DNA of 64,000 nucleotides from Diplocarpon mali (GCA_024741835.1 JAENRP010000243.1:1-64000), one strand, 5' to 3'; positions 10,326 to 21,930 are shown, counted from the first letter of the stretch. Made by a program: numbers and translations. The notes: generated by a model from the sequence alone, not told the origin.

Positions 10326-11577
10326 AACCTATATTGATTAGTAGTAGTACCTTTACTATAGATAGTAAGGTTATTAAACTGAAGAATTCTTTCTTGATTT
10401 AAGGAGTACTTGATTGTATTTCCGGCTTACCTTAAATACTAATCTAAATGTACGAAGTAATATTAGTTATTACTAAAGGGGAAAAGGCGAAAGGTACGCA
10501 AATCAAGCTAGAGTTATTACTTTAAAGGTAGATACTATCCTCTTCTACTTGCGTTCTATTATATATTATAATTAGGGTAAAACTAGAGTGCAATTAGTAT
10601 CTTAACTATAATTAGATAATAGCGTAATAATATATAAAATATAATTATATTAGACTTCTTTTGGACCCTATTAGGGCGCAGAGCAATATTTGGATAATAT
10701 TAGGAAATGATTAAAGGGGGACTATTAATGCTGCTTAATCTAAAGCAACCTTAGATACTAAGGGACTTTAAAAGGGATATAATACCTTAGGAGGATCAAT
10801 CTAGTAAAGAGGCCCTTAGATTAAAAGACCTATATATAAAGAACTTTCGGAAGATACTATAAGATGGTAAAAGGAGAGGGTTATACCTTATTAAGGACTT
10901 TTAAAAGGAGTTCTAAGATTAGATAGTTAGCGATTTTAAATCGCTAGATAAGGACGTTCGATAACGCCTAAGGGACGACCTTTAGTACTATAGAGTATAC
11001 ATTTAGCGTAGGAAGGGCGTTTCGATCGACTAGGCACTTTTTAATATAGTATACTAAGAAGGGAATGAGTAGCTAGAAGATTAGCTAGAATCATAGACTT
11101 AAGAAGTACTAAACTTAGTTATAGTATAATCTTTAAGATATGGAATAAGGTCTACTTTAAAATTTGCTAAATCTATGCGAATAAGCAAGCCACCTACTTA
11201 AAGGGTTACTATAGCTGAATAGGAGATACTATATTAAGACTCGCTTTAATAAGGATACCTTAGATATAATAATAATACTTCGTAAGATAACCTATATAAA
11301 GCAGATACTTTAAGATAAATAATCGAATAATATAACTTTAAAAGAATACTATATTAACCTTAGTTAGGATAAACCTTAGTTATATAATACCTAGAGATCT
11401 TAAATCTAATACTAATGCCGCTAATCTAACTAAGAGACGGATCATTGCTACCCTTTGCTATAAAGAGGAATTTAAGAGCACTTTTAGACCTAAACCGGAG
11501 CGACGCTTAACTATCTTAGTATATTATAGAACCTTTAACTTTAGATTAGGCTAAAACTCTTGTAAATCTAAGTAAGA
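10326..11577 (+). pseudogene. Element E: leader and N-terminal gag
   Basis: This plus-strand segment lies between the A1 and G1 insertions. From about 10720 it reads as a decayed Gag frame. Its end (…N-L-S-K-M-Y) joins in frame, across G1 and its TGTAC duplication, to T-K-E-T-Q-Y-L-G-G-K-D-H-F-N at 19066. K-M-Y-T-x-E-x-x-Y-x-G-x-x-D-x-F is a signature of a common fungal Copia-type Gag. The first 400 bp hold no recognisable ORF. No LTR for E was found, so its left end is unknown. Confidence 0.7.
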
Positions 11578-11582
11578 TGTAC

Positions 11583-11823
11583 TGTTATAGCCGCATTATA
11601 TGCACGGTTATATCACGTGTCGAAGTCAGGTGCACGCTAAGGTAGCAAGGTGGCTGGATCACGTGCACGCTAGTAAAGCACCTGTACTTATTCTAGAGGA
11701 GCTCTACTAGAGACTCTCTCTTCTTTATCTTTTCTTCTCTATTATATAGTATACCTCTTGAGGTAATATAGTCAGCGTTACTCGATTATCGCCCCTCTGT
11801 ACGCTCTAGAGCAAGTTATAATA
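11583..11823 (+). repeat. G1 5' LTR, 241 bp
   Basis: It begins TGTTATAGCC and ends AGTTATAATA, with ancestral ends TGTTA and TAACA. The outer part keeps TGCACGGTTATATCACGTG, whereas the same positions in the 3' LTR are changed to TpA. Confidence 0.92.
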
Positions 11824-12572
11824 TAAGAAAAGATCAACTCAACCTCTGCTAAGAAGCTTGATATCTACCCCCTTTAGAATCGTTACTTCGAATTGCCTTA
11901 AGCAACTCGATCTCTCGATCTCGACTCTTTTACTACGAACTGCCCTAAGCAACTCGTATATAGCGCCTAGATCTTACTAATCTAGTTTTCAAAGAGAGCT
12001 GAATAATAACCCTCGAATACAAGATCAGCTCGTTATTTCGACCCCTTACCTACTCTATTCTGCAAATAGAAACTTACCTTCAATTTCAATTCGAAAAAAT
12101 ATATTTATTATACCCTTGCTTTGCTAGCGTAGGCTGCTGCCTAGAGTAGTATAATAACTTTTCTCTTCTTAACTCTCTCCCTCCCTTATAAACACTCTAT
12201 ACTATATCGACCTATACTTGTCGATAACTCTCCTTATACTCTTCGAAGCTCCTTACTCCTTCCTTCGAAACCCTCGAATACAATTCGACTCTTCGAAAAA
12301 CCCTCCTTGCGAATAAGTCATCGACCTTCTCTATACTCCCTATCGACCTATACTTATCGACTCTGCCTTATACTCTTCGAAGCTCCTTACTCCTTCTTTC
12401 GAATACTTAGGTACAAAACTAGGGGACCTATACCTATATATATACGTAGAGACTTAGTTAGCCTTAATAGGTCATACTATACCGTTGGAGATTAGGTCAA
12501 CTTTGATAGAGTAATAAGCTTTGGATCCCTGGACCCTACTTCCCCAGATTTGCACTGCACCCTTAGATAACC
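11824..12572 (+). other. G1 leader with a roughly 130-bp tandem duplication
   Basis: No gene is supported. The leader is pyrimidine-rich and full of TTCGAA, TCGA and CGAC words. A block of about 62 bp running from CGACCTATACTT to CTTCCTTTCGAA-like sequence occurs at about 12209-12270 and again at about 12339-12400. The 62-codon open frame at 12307-12495 lies in this repeat and has no recognisable motif. Confidence 0.6.
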
Positions 12573-12769
12573 TGTGGTGCGGTCGGCTGGAGGGCCTTCA
12601 TTAGGTCGCTCAGGAGGCTCCCCGAAGTAGGGGAAGATGATTGATTGTATTGTTATCTAGTGTATATATAGTAAGGAGACTTCGGAAAGAAAAGGGAGAG
12701 TCTATGACTCAGCAGAGTCACGTGGAGGGTCTCCAGAATAAGTGGAGACTCCGCCCATTCTGCACGACA
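12573..12769 (+). repeat. Solo LTR of family A, nearly unmutated
   Basis: A 197-bp copy of the A LTR runs from TGTGGTGCGG to TGCACGACA and is flanked by the exact duplication TAACC (12568-12572 and 12770-12774). No A interior is attached, so it is a solo LTR left by LTR-LTR recombination after insertion into the G1 leader. Its CpA and TpG words are mostly intact, so it shows the ancestral LTR far better than either A1 LTR. The orientation of its ends is given as read on the plus strand. Confidence 0.93.
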
Positions 12770-12893
12770 TAACCTTATTGCAACTCCTGATTAGTAAAGA
12801 GATATGATCCCGAAGTAAAACCTTCTTTCTTAAGATCTATAAACCTATAATACCTTAATATATACTTTACTAGAAGGCTTTAAGAACGTATAT

Positions 12894-13141
12894 TGTGGAG
12901 ACCTGAGATGGATAGGTCTCGTGACATATATCACATGATCGACGCAGGACGGTGGGAGGATAAAAGGGCCATCTTCTGTACATAGAGACAGCGCGTGTCG
13001 CCATAGTACTGAATATACCCCATACTTGGGACTTGTTCCCAACATCTTGTCTAAGAGAGCCCGCTTGTGGTGCTTCCTCCTCTTGTTTTTGGGTCTTCCC
13101 TTAGGCCTATTCTTGTGTTGTCTCCCCTCAGTTTTATAATA
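12894..13141 (+). repeat. Solo LTR of family D, weakly mutated
   Basis: This 248-bp stretch, from TGTGGAGACC to GTTTTATAATA, is the reverse complement of the D LTR at 49013-49261 and much less mutated. It also shares its core (a CAACACAAGAA…AGCGGGCTCTC region on the minus strand) with the C LTRs. No D interior is attached. I could not find an exact target-site duplication, so the solo-LTR reading rests on similarity. The minus-strand open frame at 12845-13045 is a shadow of it. Confidence 0.8.
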
Positions 13142-13240
13142 TAGCTCCGCCTATACTAATCTTCCCCCTTTTAAATAGGTCACTATTTAGCATTAGGTCC
13201 CTTTAGACTAAACTAGATAATATATAAAGAGTTAATACTT
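13142..13240 (+). other. End of G1 leader
   Basis: No feature beyond leader sequence leading to the gag ATG at 13241. Confidence 0.5.
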
Positions 13241-14560
13241 ATGACCTCTAATCTTATACCACTTAAGAGAAGTGAAAGGTTAACCGCACCTCTACTACTA
13301 GGCCTTACTGCTACTAGTTCTATAGGCCTTACTGCTAACCTTAGTCCTAGAGATATTCCCCTTCTTAAGCCTATTTAAGAAGCTACCTCCCCTAGTACAG
13401 ATTCTACTCCTAGGCCCGGCCTATAAGTGGATTCTCGAAATACCCTATTACTATTAATTAAAGTTAAGGAAGAAGATATACTCTCCTTAAAGACATCTAT
13501 CTTTACTATATTAGCCCCTCTCTTTTCAGCTGCTTAATAGGCCGAAATCGCAAACCTTATTAATACTGCTATAGCCGCCGCTTTTTAAAATAATACTACT
13601 GCCCCTTCTTCCTTAAGTGCTAGCCCTTAGAACACTTAGTCCCTTACTGCCGACTTACTACCTCCCTTAGACTACTACCTCTTAATCATCCGACCTTTAG
13701 TCTTAGCCGTCGACCCTTATTAGATTAAGTACCTTTAAACCTATTTTAGCAACTACTAAAGCGAAATCACTTATAACGCTTAGAAGATAGCTATAAAGGT
13801 ATTTATTTAAAAGTACTTAGGCAACTTCACTTTAAAAAAGGACTAAATCACTGCCTACTTTAAGTATATAATAGGTAAAGCTTAGAACTTAATCTTATAA
13901 TATATAGATCCTATCTTTACTAATGAATTTATATATACTACTAATATCCTTAGGGTCTTAGATTAAAGGTTCTTTAATTATAACTATATTCAGTCCGCTA
14001 AGCTTAAATATAGCAAGCTAACTATAGGCTTAATATTATATAACAAGTTCTAATCTAAGTTTATTACCCTTACTATAGCTAGTAAGATCAATCAGTCTTG
14101 CTAGTTCGATAACATTTATAAAAAGGTCTCCTTAGCCTTAAAGAACGACCTTTAAGTAAAGAAGTATAAAATAAATAATAATTATATTACTTTAGATAAG
14201 TTCTTAGCTATTGCAAACCGCGAGGCCTATAATATTAAGTAAGAAGAAGCCTATAACGCTCGATAAGTCGCCCCTGCTATCGCATTCTCCCTTTTAAAGG
14301 ACCGCATCCTTAGCATATTAAAAAGGGAGTTATAGAGACCTATAGTTATAGCTACCTCCTTAGCTCCTTGCACTTATTCCCCTTTGCTAGTAGCCTATTA
14401 AGAAAGGTCTGCCAGCTTAAAGCCGTTATTTAATCTCTATTATAATTGCAAAGCCCTTAGTTACTATATAATAGACTGCCTTAAGCTAAAGAAGCAAGGC
14501 GAGTTTATAATAGCTAAAGTTAAGATAGAAAACAACCTATTATTAGGAAACTGCTAAGCT
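13241..14560 (+). pseudogene. G1 gag
   Basis: The Gag frame opens with ATG at 13241 (M-T-S-N-L-I-P-L) and remains readable, with TAG/TAA at Gln or Trp positions, to a CCHC knuckle at about 14434-14485. There the sequence reads Y-Y-N-C-K-A-L-S-Y-Y-I-I-D-C, where Y replaces the first Cys and the His (TGC to TAC, CAC to TAC), so two of four zinc ligands are lost. One copy of the 23-bp palindrome lies in the N-terminal part (13406-13428), encoding T-P-R-P-G-L-x-V. Gag would form the particle; the knuckle binds RNA. Confidence 0.82.
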
Positions 14561-14599
14561 ATAGCAAAGACTCTTACTATAGCATAGGTTATAATTTAT

Positions 14600-15700
14600 A
14601 AAAAGACTTAGATTTTAATTCCTACCTATTAATAGGCGGCCGCCAGTTCTTAGTTCTTATAGAACTAGCTTAAAATAGATCATTTATTAAAATAGTTGCC
14701 TATATTAATAGTAGAGCTAATATTTTCGGTATTATTAAGACGTCTTTAGTATACTAGCTCTTTTAAAAACTTAGGGTAAAGTTCATTAAACTGCTTAAAC
14801 CAATTACCCTTATTAGCTATAATAGCCTTAAGGGAGAAACCATTCGATTTGCTATCTTACTTACCTTTATAATTAATAGGCGATAAATAAACTTCCCTTT
14901 CCTAATTATAAGCTTAAGAGCAATTAATATTTTAATCAATAGGAAGTTCTTAAAGTACTATAACCTTAAATAGTCTTATAAAAGGGGGAAAAATAGTATC
15001 TTTTAACTTAAGGATATGCCTATTATTTCCTACTTTAATTAACGTATATTAATCGATCTCTTATAGCTAATAAAACCCCTAATAGCTTAGTAAGATATCA
15101 ATCGTTAAGCAGCTATAATAGACGCTAAGGATAAAGACCTAAGAATAGCCTAAGCCTAGCTCTTAGTACTAGTAAGTAATAACTCGAATTCCACTCCTAG
15201 GCCTGGCCTACAAGTAAAAACTGCAAACTCAAATTCCATTCCTAGGCCTGGCCCGCGAGTGGCCTCTTGCAAACCTAAGGATAGCAGTTTCTTTAAAGAC
15301 TTAAAAAGAGATCTGAACTATATAAAGAAGGCCTTACTAAGAGTACTAGACCCTTTGCTTCCTCTTTTAGTAAATAGAAACGCCCTTTTAAAGATAGCTT
15401 ACTAGATTAGCTTAATCTTAGCCTTAGTAATCGGCGCCCTTTACTATTACTTTATAACTAAGGTAAGATAAGCTATATAAACTTAGGAACTAGCACTTAA
15501 AGAGTTTATATTTGTAAGCTCTATTTATAATTTAAATTAAGAAATCAATCGCTAAGAAATCAATCGCCGAGAATCGGTTAGGCAAGCTGAAATTAGCTCC
15601 CTTGGCCTTAGTTCGGCGCTATAAGCTAAGTATAAGAGTAATAATAAGCTAATAGACCAGAAGCTCTTGCCTTAATACACTAAGTTTAAGAATATCTTTA
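14600..15700 (+). pseudogene. G1 protease and protease-RT linker
   Basis: The retroviral-type protease active site is seen at about 14669-14730 as A-Y-I-N-S-R-A-N, a mutated I-D-S-G-A. A linker follows with Asn/Ser-rich sequence and two tandem T-x-R-P-G-x-x-V repeats (15193-15260). Next come a basic helix (K-D-L-K-R-D-L-N-Y-I-K-K) and a hydrophobic stretch of about 18 residues (I-S-L-I-L-A-L-V-I-G-A-L-Y-Y-Y-F) near 15405-15460 that would suit a membrane segment. Such a segment between protease and RT is unusual, and I do not know its role. G2 has the same linker. Confidence 0.65.
15193..15260 (+). repeat. Two palindromic RPG repeats in G1 pol (45-bp period)
   Basis: Two copies of the 23-bp palindrome start at 15193 and 15238, exactly 45 bp (15 codons) apart, and read T/I-P-R-P-G-x-x-V. 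The homologous position in G2 (48077-48189) has three copies at the same 45-bp spacing. Confidence 0.9.
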
Positions 15701-17100
15701 ATCGCTAGGCCTTTAATTAGCTACTAGAACCCAGGCTAAAGGTAGATTATAAAATCGAGCTAATAAGCGAGAATAACTTAACAATTGAACCCCTTTACCG
15801 CTTTACTAATAAATAGCTCTCAAAGGTCAAGAGCTATATTCTCAAGAACTTATATAAAGGATTTATCAAAGCTTCGAGTTCCCCTTAAGCAGCCCTAATC
15901 CTCTTTATTAGAAAAGCTAATAGCTCCTTATATCTATATATCGATTACTAGAAACTGAATGCCTTAATAAAGAAAGACCCCTATCTAATTCCACTTATTA
16001 ATAAGATAATAATACGTATATTAAAAGCTTATGTTTTTATAAAAATCGATATATAATAAGCCTTTTACTATATTTGCATATTAGCTAATACTAAAGACCT
16101 AACTACCTTTCGCATATGCTATAGGACTTATAAGTATAAGGTTTTACTATTTAAGCTAAAAAATAGGCCTGCTACCTTTTAAAGGTTTATTAATAATATT
16201 CTTCTTAAGTACCTCGACGATTTCTACTCTACTTACTTAAATAATATTCTAATCTACTTAGAAAACTCCCTTAACTATAGGATTTATATTAAGAAGATCT
16301 TAGGAATTCTCTAACGCTATAGCCTTTAAGTAAATATTAAGAAAAGCAAGTTTAAAGTTACTAAGACTAGATTCCTAAGGTTTATTATTAGAGTTTATAA
16401 AATTAAGGTAGACCCTAATAAGGTCTTAGTCATTTAAGAGTAGAAATACGCTAAGAATATATATAGTATATAAAGCTTCTTAAGGTTTTATAACTTCTAC
16501 TAAAGGTTTATTCAAGGCTATAGCTATATCTGCCGACCTTTAATAGCTCTTATAAGAAACGTTCCTTTTAATTTTAATAATGCTTATAAAGAAGCTTAGG
16601 AAGCTTTGCGCTTAAGCCTTTAAATAACCCCGATTTTATACTACTATTACCTTTAAAAGTAGATAAGGCTTAAGACCAACGCCTTTAATAGCGTAATTAC
16701 TAGCGTACTTTCTTAACTCCAAGAAGATGATAACTATTACCTAATCAGGTACTTCTTAAAGATAATGAATAATACTAAGCTAAATTACCTTATTTATAAT
16801 AAAGAGCTCTTAGCGATTTTTAAATCGTTCTACTAGTATAAGGCAGAGCTACTTAAGGCTTAGAGAATAGTATATATATATATAGATTATAAAGTCCTTA
16901 AGTACTTTATAATAATTAAGGACTTAATAGCCTAGTAGGCTCGCTAGGCGGAGTTCTTCGCTAACTTTAACTTCCTTATTATATATCAAATAGGTATAAT
17001 GAATACGCTAGCTAATACACTCCTATATTAAGACCAGGAGCTAACCTCTTTTAAGGCCAGGAAATGAGCTTTATACTACTAGCAGCTCTTGCCCGACGAC
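15700..17100 (+). pseudogene. G1 reverse transcriptase and RNase H
   Basis: RT motifs are legible in order: I-D-Y-x-K-L-N-A-L, the (Q/R)-A-F-Y region, and the catalytic box Y-L-N-N at 16234-16245, in which both aspartates have become Asn (GAC/GAT to AAC/AAT). The thumb and RNase H follow with Y-N-K-E-L-L-A-I at about 16797 and Y-I-D-Y-K-V-L-K-Y-F. This matches Ty3/Gypsy RT-RNase H of fungal chromoviruses. In G2 the same catalytic box reads Y-L-N-D, so damage is independent in the two copies. Confidence 0.88.
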
Positions 17101-18500
17101 AAGCTTTCTATAGAAGTACTTGCTACTAAAGGCGGTTCCATTCGCGGGCCTAGCCTATAAGTGATAAGTATGCCAATCGCACTAATAGAAGCACCTGCCG
17201 ACCTAATGTCTAAGGTTAAGTATAATATAGCGAACTATCATATTATTAATAAGGTCATTTAAGCTAATAAGACCTCCCTTAAGCTATAGAAGTTCTAAGA
17301 CAAGGCGTAGAGCCACAGCCTCGACTATAAACTCAGCTAAGGCAAACTCTTCTTTTAAGGTAGACTTATTATACTATTATAACCTCCTGAACTATAAACA
17401 GCCCTAATTCGTTATATGCATAAGCAACCTTGCGTCGCATACGCTAGAATCGGGAAAATAAGGCTTTTAATAGGAAGAAAATACTATTAGAAAAGCCTTA
17501 CTAGCGATATTAGTACTTATATCTAAAACTATTATTATTCGAGAATAAAAGCTTATTATAATAAAACCCTAGGTTTCCTATAACCCTTGCCAATTCCTAA
17601 ATAAGCATACTAACACTTGACTATGGATTTTATAAAGCTCCTACTTAATAAACTTAGCTATAACTTTATACTAATGATAATAGACCGATTATTAAAGAAG
17701 GTAGTATTAATCCTATGCTATAAGACAGTTGATGCAAAAGGCCTTGCAAAGTTGTTTTTAATTTATTAAATACGCTATTTCAATATGCCCGACTCGATTC
17801 TATTAAATAGAGGCGCCCAATTCGTCTCTACCTTTTAAAAAGAGCTCTATTAGATACTAGGTATAAAGGTTAAGCTAACTTTAGCTTATAACCCTAACGT
17901 CGATAGCTAAACTAAGATTATAAACTAGTACTTAAAATAATGCCTTAGACTATTCTACTTATACTACTAAGATAATTGGAATTATCTCTTACCTTTAATA
18001 GATATTACCCAATTGACCTTGCCTTATAAATCCCTAGGGCAAATTTCCCCTTTCCAAGTGCTAAACAGCTATAAAGCTCGCTCCTCTTAGAATTTAATTA
18101 ACCTAGAGCCTTTATAGATAGCAATTAAGAGATTAAATTATAAAACGGCGCTTCGCATAGCTACTAGAGCTTAAAAAGTAGTCCAATTCGCTTAATTATC
18201 TCTTTAAGTATAATAGGCTAAAATGAAACGGCTTATAGACCTTTATCGCTAGCCAGTTGATTAGACTATAGGAGATAATATACTAATTAGTATTAAAAAC
18301 TAGAAGCTCGATCGGCCGAGCCGAAAGCTCTCTAATAAATAGTATAGCTTAGTAAAAGTACTAGAAAAGCTAGGAGAAAGCTAAAAGCTACAATTGCCTT
18401 ATTCGCTCTATTCAATCTACCCTATATTCTACTCCCACTTACTATATAAATACATTCCTAACCCTCTGCCAGGCCAAGCTTAAGAACCTCCTACCCTAAT
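17100..18500 (+). pseudogene. G1 integrase
   Basis: The integrase inserts cDNA into chromatin. The core starts with H-L-T-M-D-F-I at about 17611-17630, retaining the first Asp. The second acidic site reads N-R-G-A-Q-F (about 17806), Asp changed to Asn. The third reads D-S-Q-T-K-I-I-N, where the usual T-E is T-K. The zinc domain near 17400-17540 has lost its Cys pair (Y-Y-Y-S). The C-terminal domain shows D-x-T-I-G-D-N-I-L-I-S and D-R-P-S-R-K-L-S. One palindrome copy (17140-17162) sits in the RNase H-integrase linker; G2 has two there. Confidence 0.85.
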
Positions 18501-18529
18501 TAAAGTACTATTAGAATAAGAAGAGTAGG

Positions 18530-18800
18530 AGATAAAAGAAATAATTAGATCTTGTATTCGAGCTAAGAAGCTCGAATATCAGATTAAGTAGAAAAGAGCT
18601 AATAAAGACCTCGAATAGTACCTATGCTCTAACGCTATAATAGCGCTATATACTATTTAAGATTTCTATCTAAAGAACCCTTAAGCTAAGGGGCTACCAA
18701 AGGCGCTATTAAGCTAGCTTAAGTCATATAACAATAGAGTTAACAATTATAAGGACCTAGAGGATAATACGCCTATAGATACAACTGCGCGAGTGCAGTT
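18530..18800 (+). pseudogene. G1 chromodomain
   Basis: The C terminus reads as a chromodomain: R-A-K-K-L-E-Y-Q-I-K-x-K followed by D-L-E-x-Y-x-C-S-N-A and D-F-Y-L-K-N-P-x-A-K-G-x-P-K-A-L-L. This is the layout of fungal chromovirus integrase chromodomains, which steer integration to methylated-histone chromatin. Aromatic-cage tryptophans are replaced by TAG. It ends just before the polypurine tract. Confidence 0.8.
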
Positions 18801-18802
18801 TT

Positions 18803-18819
18803 TCAAAGGGGGAAGGTAG
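18803..18819 (+). promoter_or_regulatory. G1 polypurine tract
   Basis: The purine run CAAAGGGGGAAGGTAG immediately precedes the 3' LTR and is the expected plus-strand primer. The equivalent in G2 is on the minus strand at 34702-34720. Confidence 0.75.
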
Positions 18820-19060
18820 TATTACGGCCGCATCATATGCATAGTTATATTATATATCGAAGTCAGGTGTACGCTAAGGTAGTAAGGTGGCTAGATCATA
18901 TGCACGCTAGTAAAGCACCTATACTTATTCTGGAGAAGCTCTACTAAAGACTCTCTCTTCTTCATCTTTTCTTCTCTATTATATAGCATACCTCTTGAGG
19001 TAATACAGTCAGCATTACTCGATTATCGCCCCTCTGTACGCTCCAGAGCAAGTCGTAATA
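18820..19060 (+). repeat. G1 3' LTR, 241 bp
   Basis: It begins TATTACGGCC and ends AGTCGTAATA. The inner part carries more TpA changes than the 5' LTR, and the outer part fewer. Confidence 0.92.
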
Positions 19061-19065
19061 TGTAC

Positions 19066-20000
19066 ACTAAGGAAACTCAGTACTTAGGCGGTAAAGATCA
19101 CTTTAATAAGAAGCTTTATATATTTGCCGATTTATGCTAAAGAGCCTTTGTAGACTAGAGTATATATTATAAAGCGTTTCCTTTTATACTATAAGACTTA
19201 GCCTTAACCTACTACTATTAGTACTTATAAAATAAGAACTTCAAGTTTGCCGACCTAGTAGAGGCCATTCGGGCCAATTACGAGACCGAAGAGAGAAGTA
19301 GTAGATTCTTAAGGAGGTGGTTTCGGCTGATATTTGACCTATTCTAATAAGAGGACTACTAAAGGGGGAAACCGATCCTAACCTAACTTAAGAACTATAC
19401 TAAGGAGCTATAAAACCTGCAATTGGGCCTATATACTAGTATAAGGAATGATCGATCGATTAGACACAGACTTATATAAGGTGTTTTTGAGAATCAGCTA
19501 TTTTAGATGGCACTTTTTAAGCTATTAGCGATGTTCCTAGCTCTATTAGATAGCTTACAGGCTTGCGTAGGAGTAGTTGCCTAGGATAGACTATCTAAAT
19601 CCTAGCACCTTAGTTTAGCTATTAATAGACCCTGATATTATTTAGCTAAAGAGTAAAGGCAATCTATAGTATACTTTTCAAATAGAAAGATAAAGTTTGC
19701 TTAAGGTAATAAGAGAGAAATAACCTTTTAACTAAAACCAGGCTATATAGGGTGTATTATATACTAGAAAAAGGACTGCTATAGTAGCAAGCACTTAGAA
19801 GAAGAAAGAGCCGCCTAGAAGTCTTGCTATATAGTAAGCTAATAAGCCGAAGGCTATAAGCCAATAGATAAAATATATAAGGTATACTTAGCTTAAGAGG
19901 ATAATAGAGTATATTCGGAAGGCAATAGGACTGATAAGGATGAATAGGAAACGTCTTTAGAAGAGGAGGACTAGGCAAATAGCAACCTTAAAGATAGTGA
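19066..20000 (+). pseudogene. Element E: gag, C-terminal part
   Basis: The frame continues from 11577 across the G1 insertion. It reads Y-L-G-G-K-D-H-F-N-K-K-L-Y-I-F-A-D-L-C, then K-A-F-P-F-x-L-x-D-L-A-L-T-Y-Y-Y, then R-A-N-Y-E-T-E-E-R-S. This pattern (F-D-x-K-L-x-I-F-x-D-x-C, A-F-P-x-M-L, L-A-x-x-Y-Y, E-T-E-E) is a widespread fungal Gag. Towards 20000 the sequence becomes acidic. The 73-codon open frame on the minus strand at 19757-19978 is a shadow. Confidence 0.8.
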
Positions 20001-20079
20001 TATTAACTTTATTATAGTATTCCTAGCTTTTGATTAGGAATATAACTTAAGAACTATGCTTGACTAGCTTAAAAAGCAG

Positions 20080-21600
20080 AAGGCTAAATACCTTTTAATA
20101 ATAAGGGTTAATAAACTAATACAAACGGACCTTAAGGTATTTATAACCTAGTGGATGGATCAATTCTTTTAAAGATTCCTAATTGATATAGGCGCTTTAA
20201 ATAAAAATATAAGAGGAATTAACTAATTCAAAGCCTTGTAAAATATATAGGATGCAGTTCTGGCTTTACTTAGCGCTGAAAAGTATAAAATTACCTTTAG
20301 GGCAGGTTTGTAAAATGCAATTGGCAAGACAACTATTCAAATACTAGTAGGCCTTATAGAGTTCTTAATTATAAAGGCAGATATACTATTTTTAGTCTGC
20401 TTATAATAACTCGATAAAATAGGAGCTAAATATGACAATCTGCGCAATTTGCTTATAATCGGTAAGGAGAAATACTTAATTGTTAGAAAATATAAGTACC
20501 TATAGCTCCTACTTAATATAATAGAGCAACTTCTGATAACTTCAAAGGGTATAATTAATATATGCCACTTAATAGAAATAGAGATCCGAAGGCTATATAA
20601 AAGATTCGGATATCCTTTAATAAAACGCTTTAAATACCTCTTAAATTAGGCTGGTTATAATATAGACTCTAGCATTATGGCAAGAGTAAAGGAAATATGC
20701 TAATACTGCTAATTCTATACTAACGCCCCTTATAGATTCCGATTTAAGCTATAAGATAATATCGACTTCAATTATACTATATATATCGATATTGCTTAGT
20801 TCGGTAGAAGAAACGCCCTCTATATAGTTGACGAAGCAATAGGATTTAAAGCTATAAGGTTCTTATAAAAGGGAATAGGAGTATATTCGGCCGATATAGT
20901 ATTTTAAGCCTTCAAATTGGCTTAGCTGAATATATATATTAGACCTTCTGATTTTATAGTATACGACTATAGCACTAACTTCAACTCGGCAGAGTTTAAG
21001 AGCTCTTTAAGATCTATAGGAATAACCCTTAAACTGGTTCTTATAGAGGCATACTACTCTATTAGCAAAGTCAAATGGTATTATCGCCCTTTAAGATATG
21101 CCTTTGAGATAATGATAGCTAAATACCCTTGATTAAGCGACAATAAGAGGCTGCAAATGGCCGTTAAAGCAGTTAATAATATAGCAAGGCCTAATAGGAT
21201 GATTCCTACCCTACTTGTTTTTAGGGCATATCTAAAGCTAATTGAATTAGATCTACCAAATCTGTCGGTAGAATAAAGGGCAGTAATAATTAAGAAGGCT
21301 ATAAAGGAAGTTAGGAAGATCTATACTACTCGTAAGGTCAACGATACTTTAGGCATAAGGAATGGCCTTAGAACCACTTATATCTACGATTTAAGGCTAA
21401 AAGACCTAGTATTAGTATATTAAGAGAAGGGAGGATAGATAGGCCTATTTAAGTTCTTAGGCTTAAAGAACGAAACCTATATAATCAATATTAGCGGTAG
21501 AATAAAGCACTTTAGATCGATAAGCATACGCCTATTTAAAATCGATAATAAAGAAAACTACTTAAAGGAAACTAGAGGAATTGAACCTAAGGATCGAACG
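20080..21600 (+). pseudogene. Element E: protease and integrase
   Basis: The protease site reads F-L-I-D-I-G-A-L-N at about 20176-20205 (from D-T-G-A-S). The integrase zinc domain follows at about 20580-20715: R-R-L-Y-K-R-F-G-Y-P, with both His now Tyr, and a surviving C-x2-C (E-I-C-x-Y-C). The catalytic core keeps all three acidic positions: Y-I-D-I-A (about 20785), V-Y-D-Y-S-T-N-F (about 20970) and I-E-A-Y-Y-S-I (about 21040). The C-terminal domain has D-L-V-L-V-Y and N-I-S-G-R-I-K-H-F-R-S. Protease-integrase followed by RT gives Copia order. Confidence 0.85.
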
Positions 21601-21699
21601 ACTATTAAAAGGGAGTAGAACGCAACTAATATTAATAAAGAAGTAGAGCCCTCTCGCTTAGTTGAGCCGCAACTTAATAGCTATAAGCAATCGCTAAGA

Positions 21700-21930
21700 G
21701 TAGAGGCTCCCTTTGTTAAGCCTATTCCTAGCCTTCCTATAATTAATAATAACTATAATACTAAGATATAGATATCCTTTAGAGTAGACGATAAGCTATA
21801 TATGGCCAAATCGGAGGTATTCCTAATAGAGAAGGAGAATAGGGACTAGGAACTATCGCAGAAGCTATAGGCAGAAGGCAAGATCACTACCCTTAGGTGC
21901 CCTTTCTAGCAATCTCGCCTAAAGGAGTAC
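21700..21930 (+). pseudogene. Element E: reverse transcriptase N-terminal part, cut by F
   Basis: The segment reads Y-M-A-K-S-E-V-F-L-I and then L-S-x-K-L-x-A-E-G-K-I-T-T-L, the entry to the RT domain in this fungal Copia lineage (usually L-R-x-E-G-x-I-T-T-P-G). It ends at K-E-Y-C where element F is inserted. The RT resumes at 30372 with L-M-N-K-G-V-F, so F splits one frame. Confidence 0.8.

Larger units (their letters stand above)
11583..19060 (+). mobile_element. Full-length Gypsy chromovirus G1 (plus strand)
   Basis: A 7,478-bp element with 241-bp LTRs (11583-11823 and 18820-19060) is flanked by the duplication TGTAC (11578-11582 and 19061-19065). The order is gag, protease, RT, RNase H, integrase, chromodomain, which defines a Ty3/Gypsy chromovirus. 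It sits inside the gag of E and holds two solo LTRs in its long leader. A second, minus-strand copy (G2) runs from 34451 to 49012 with insertions. RIP stops occur throughout. Confidence 0.93.

Noticed and set aside
12894..13141. Start of a complete D-family element in G1
   Set aside because: G1 leader and gag follow at once, with no D interior, so only an isolated LTR is supported.
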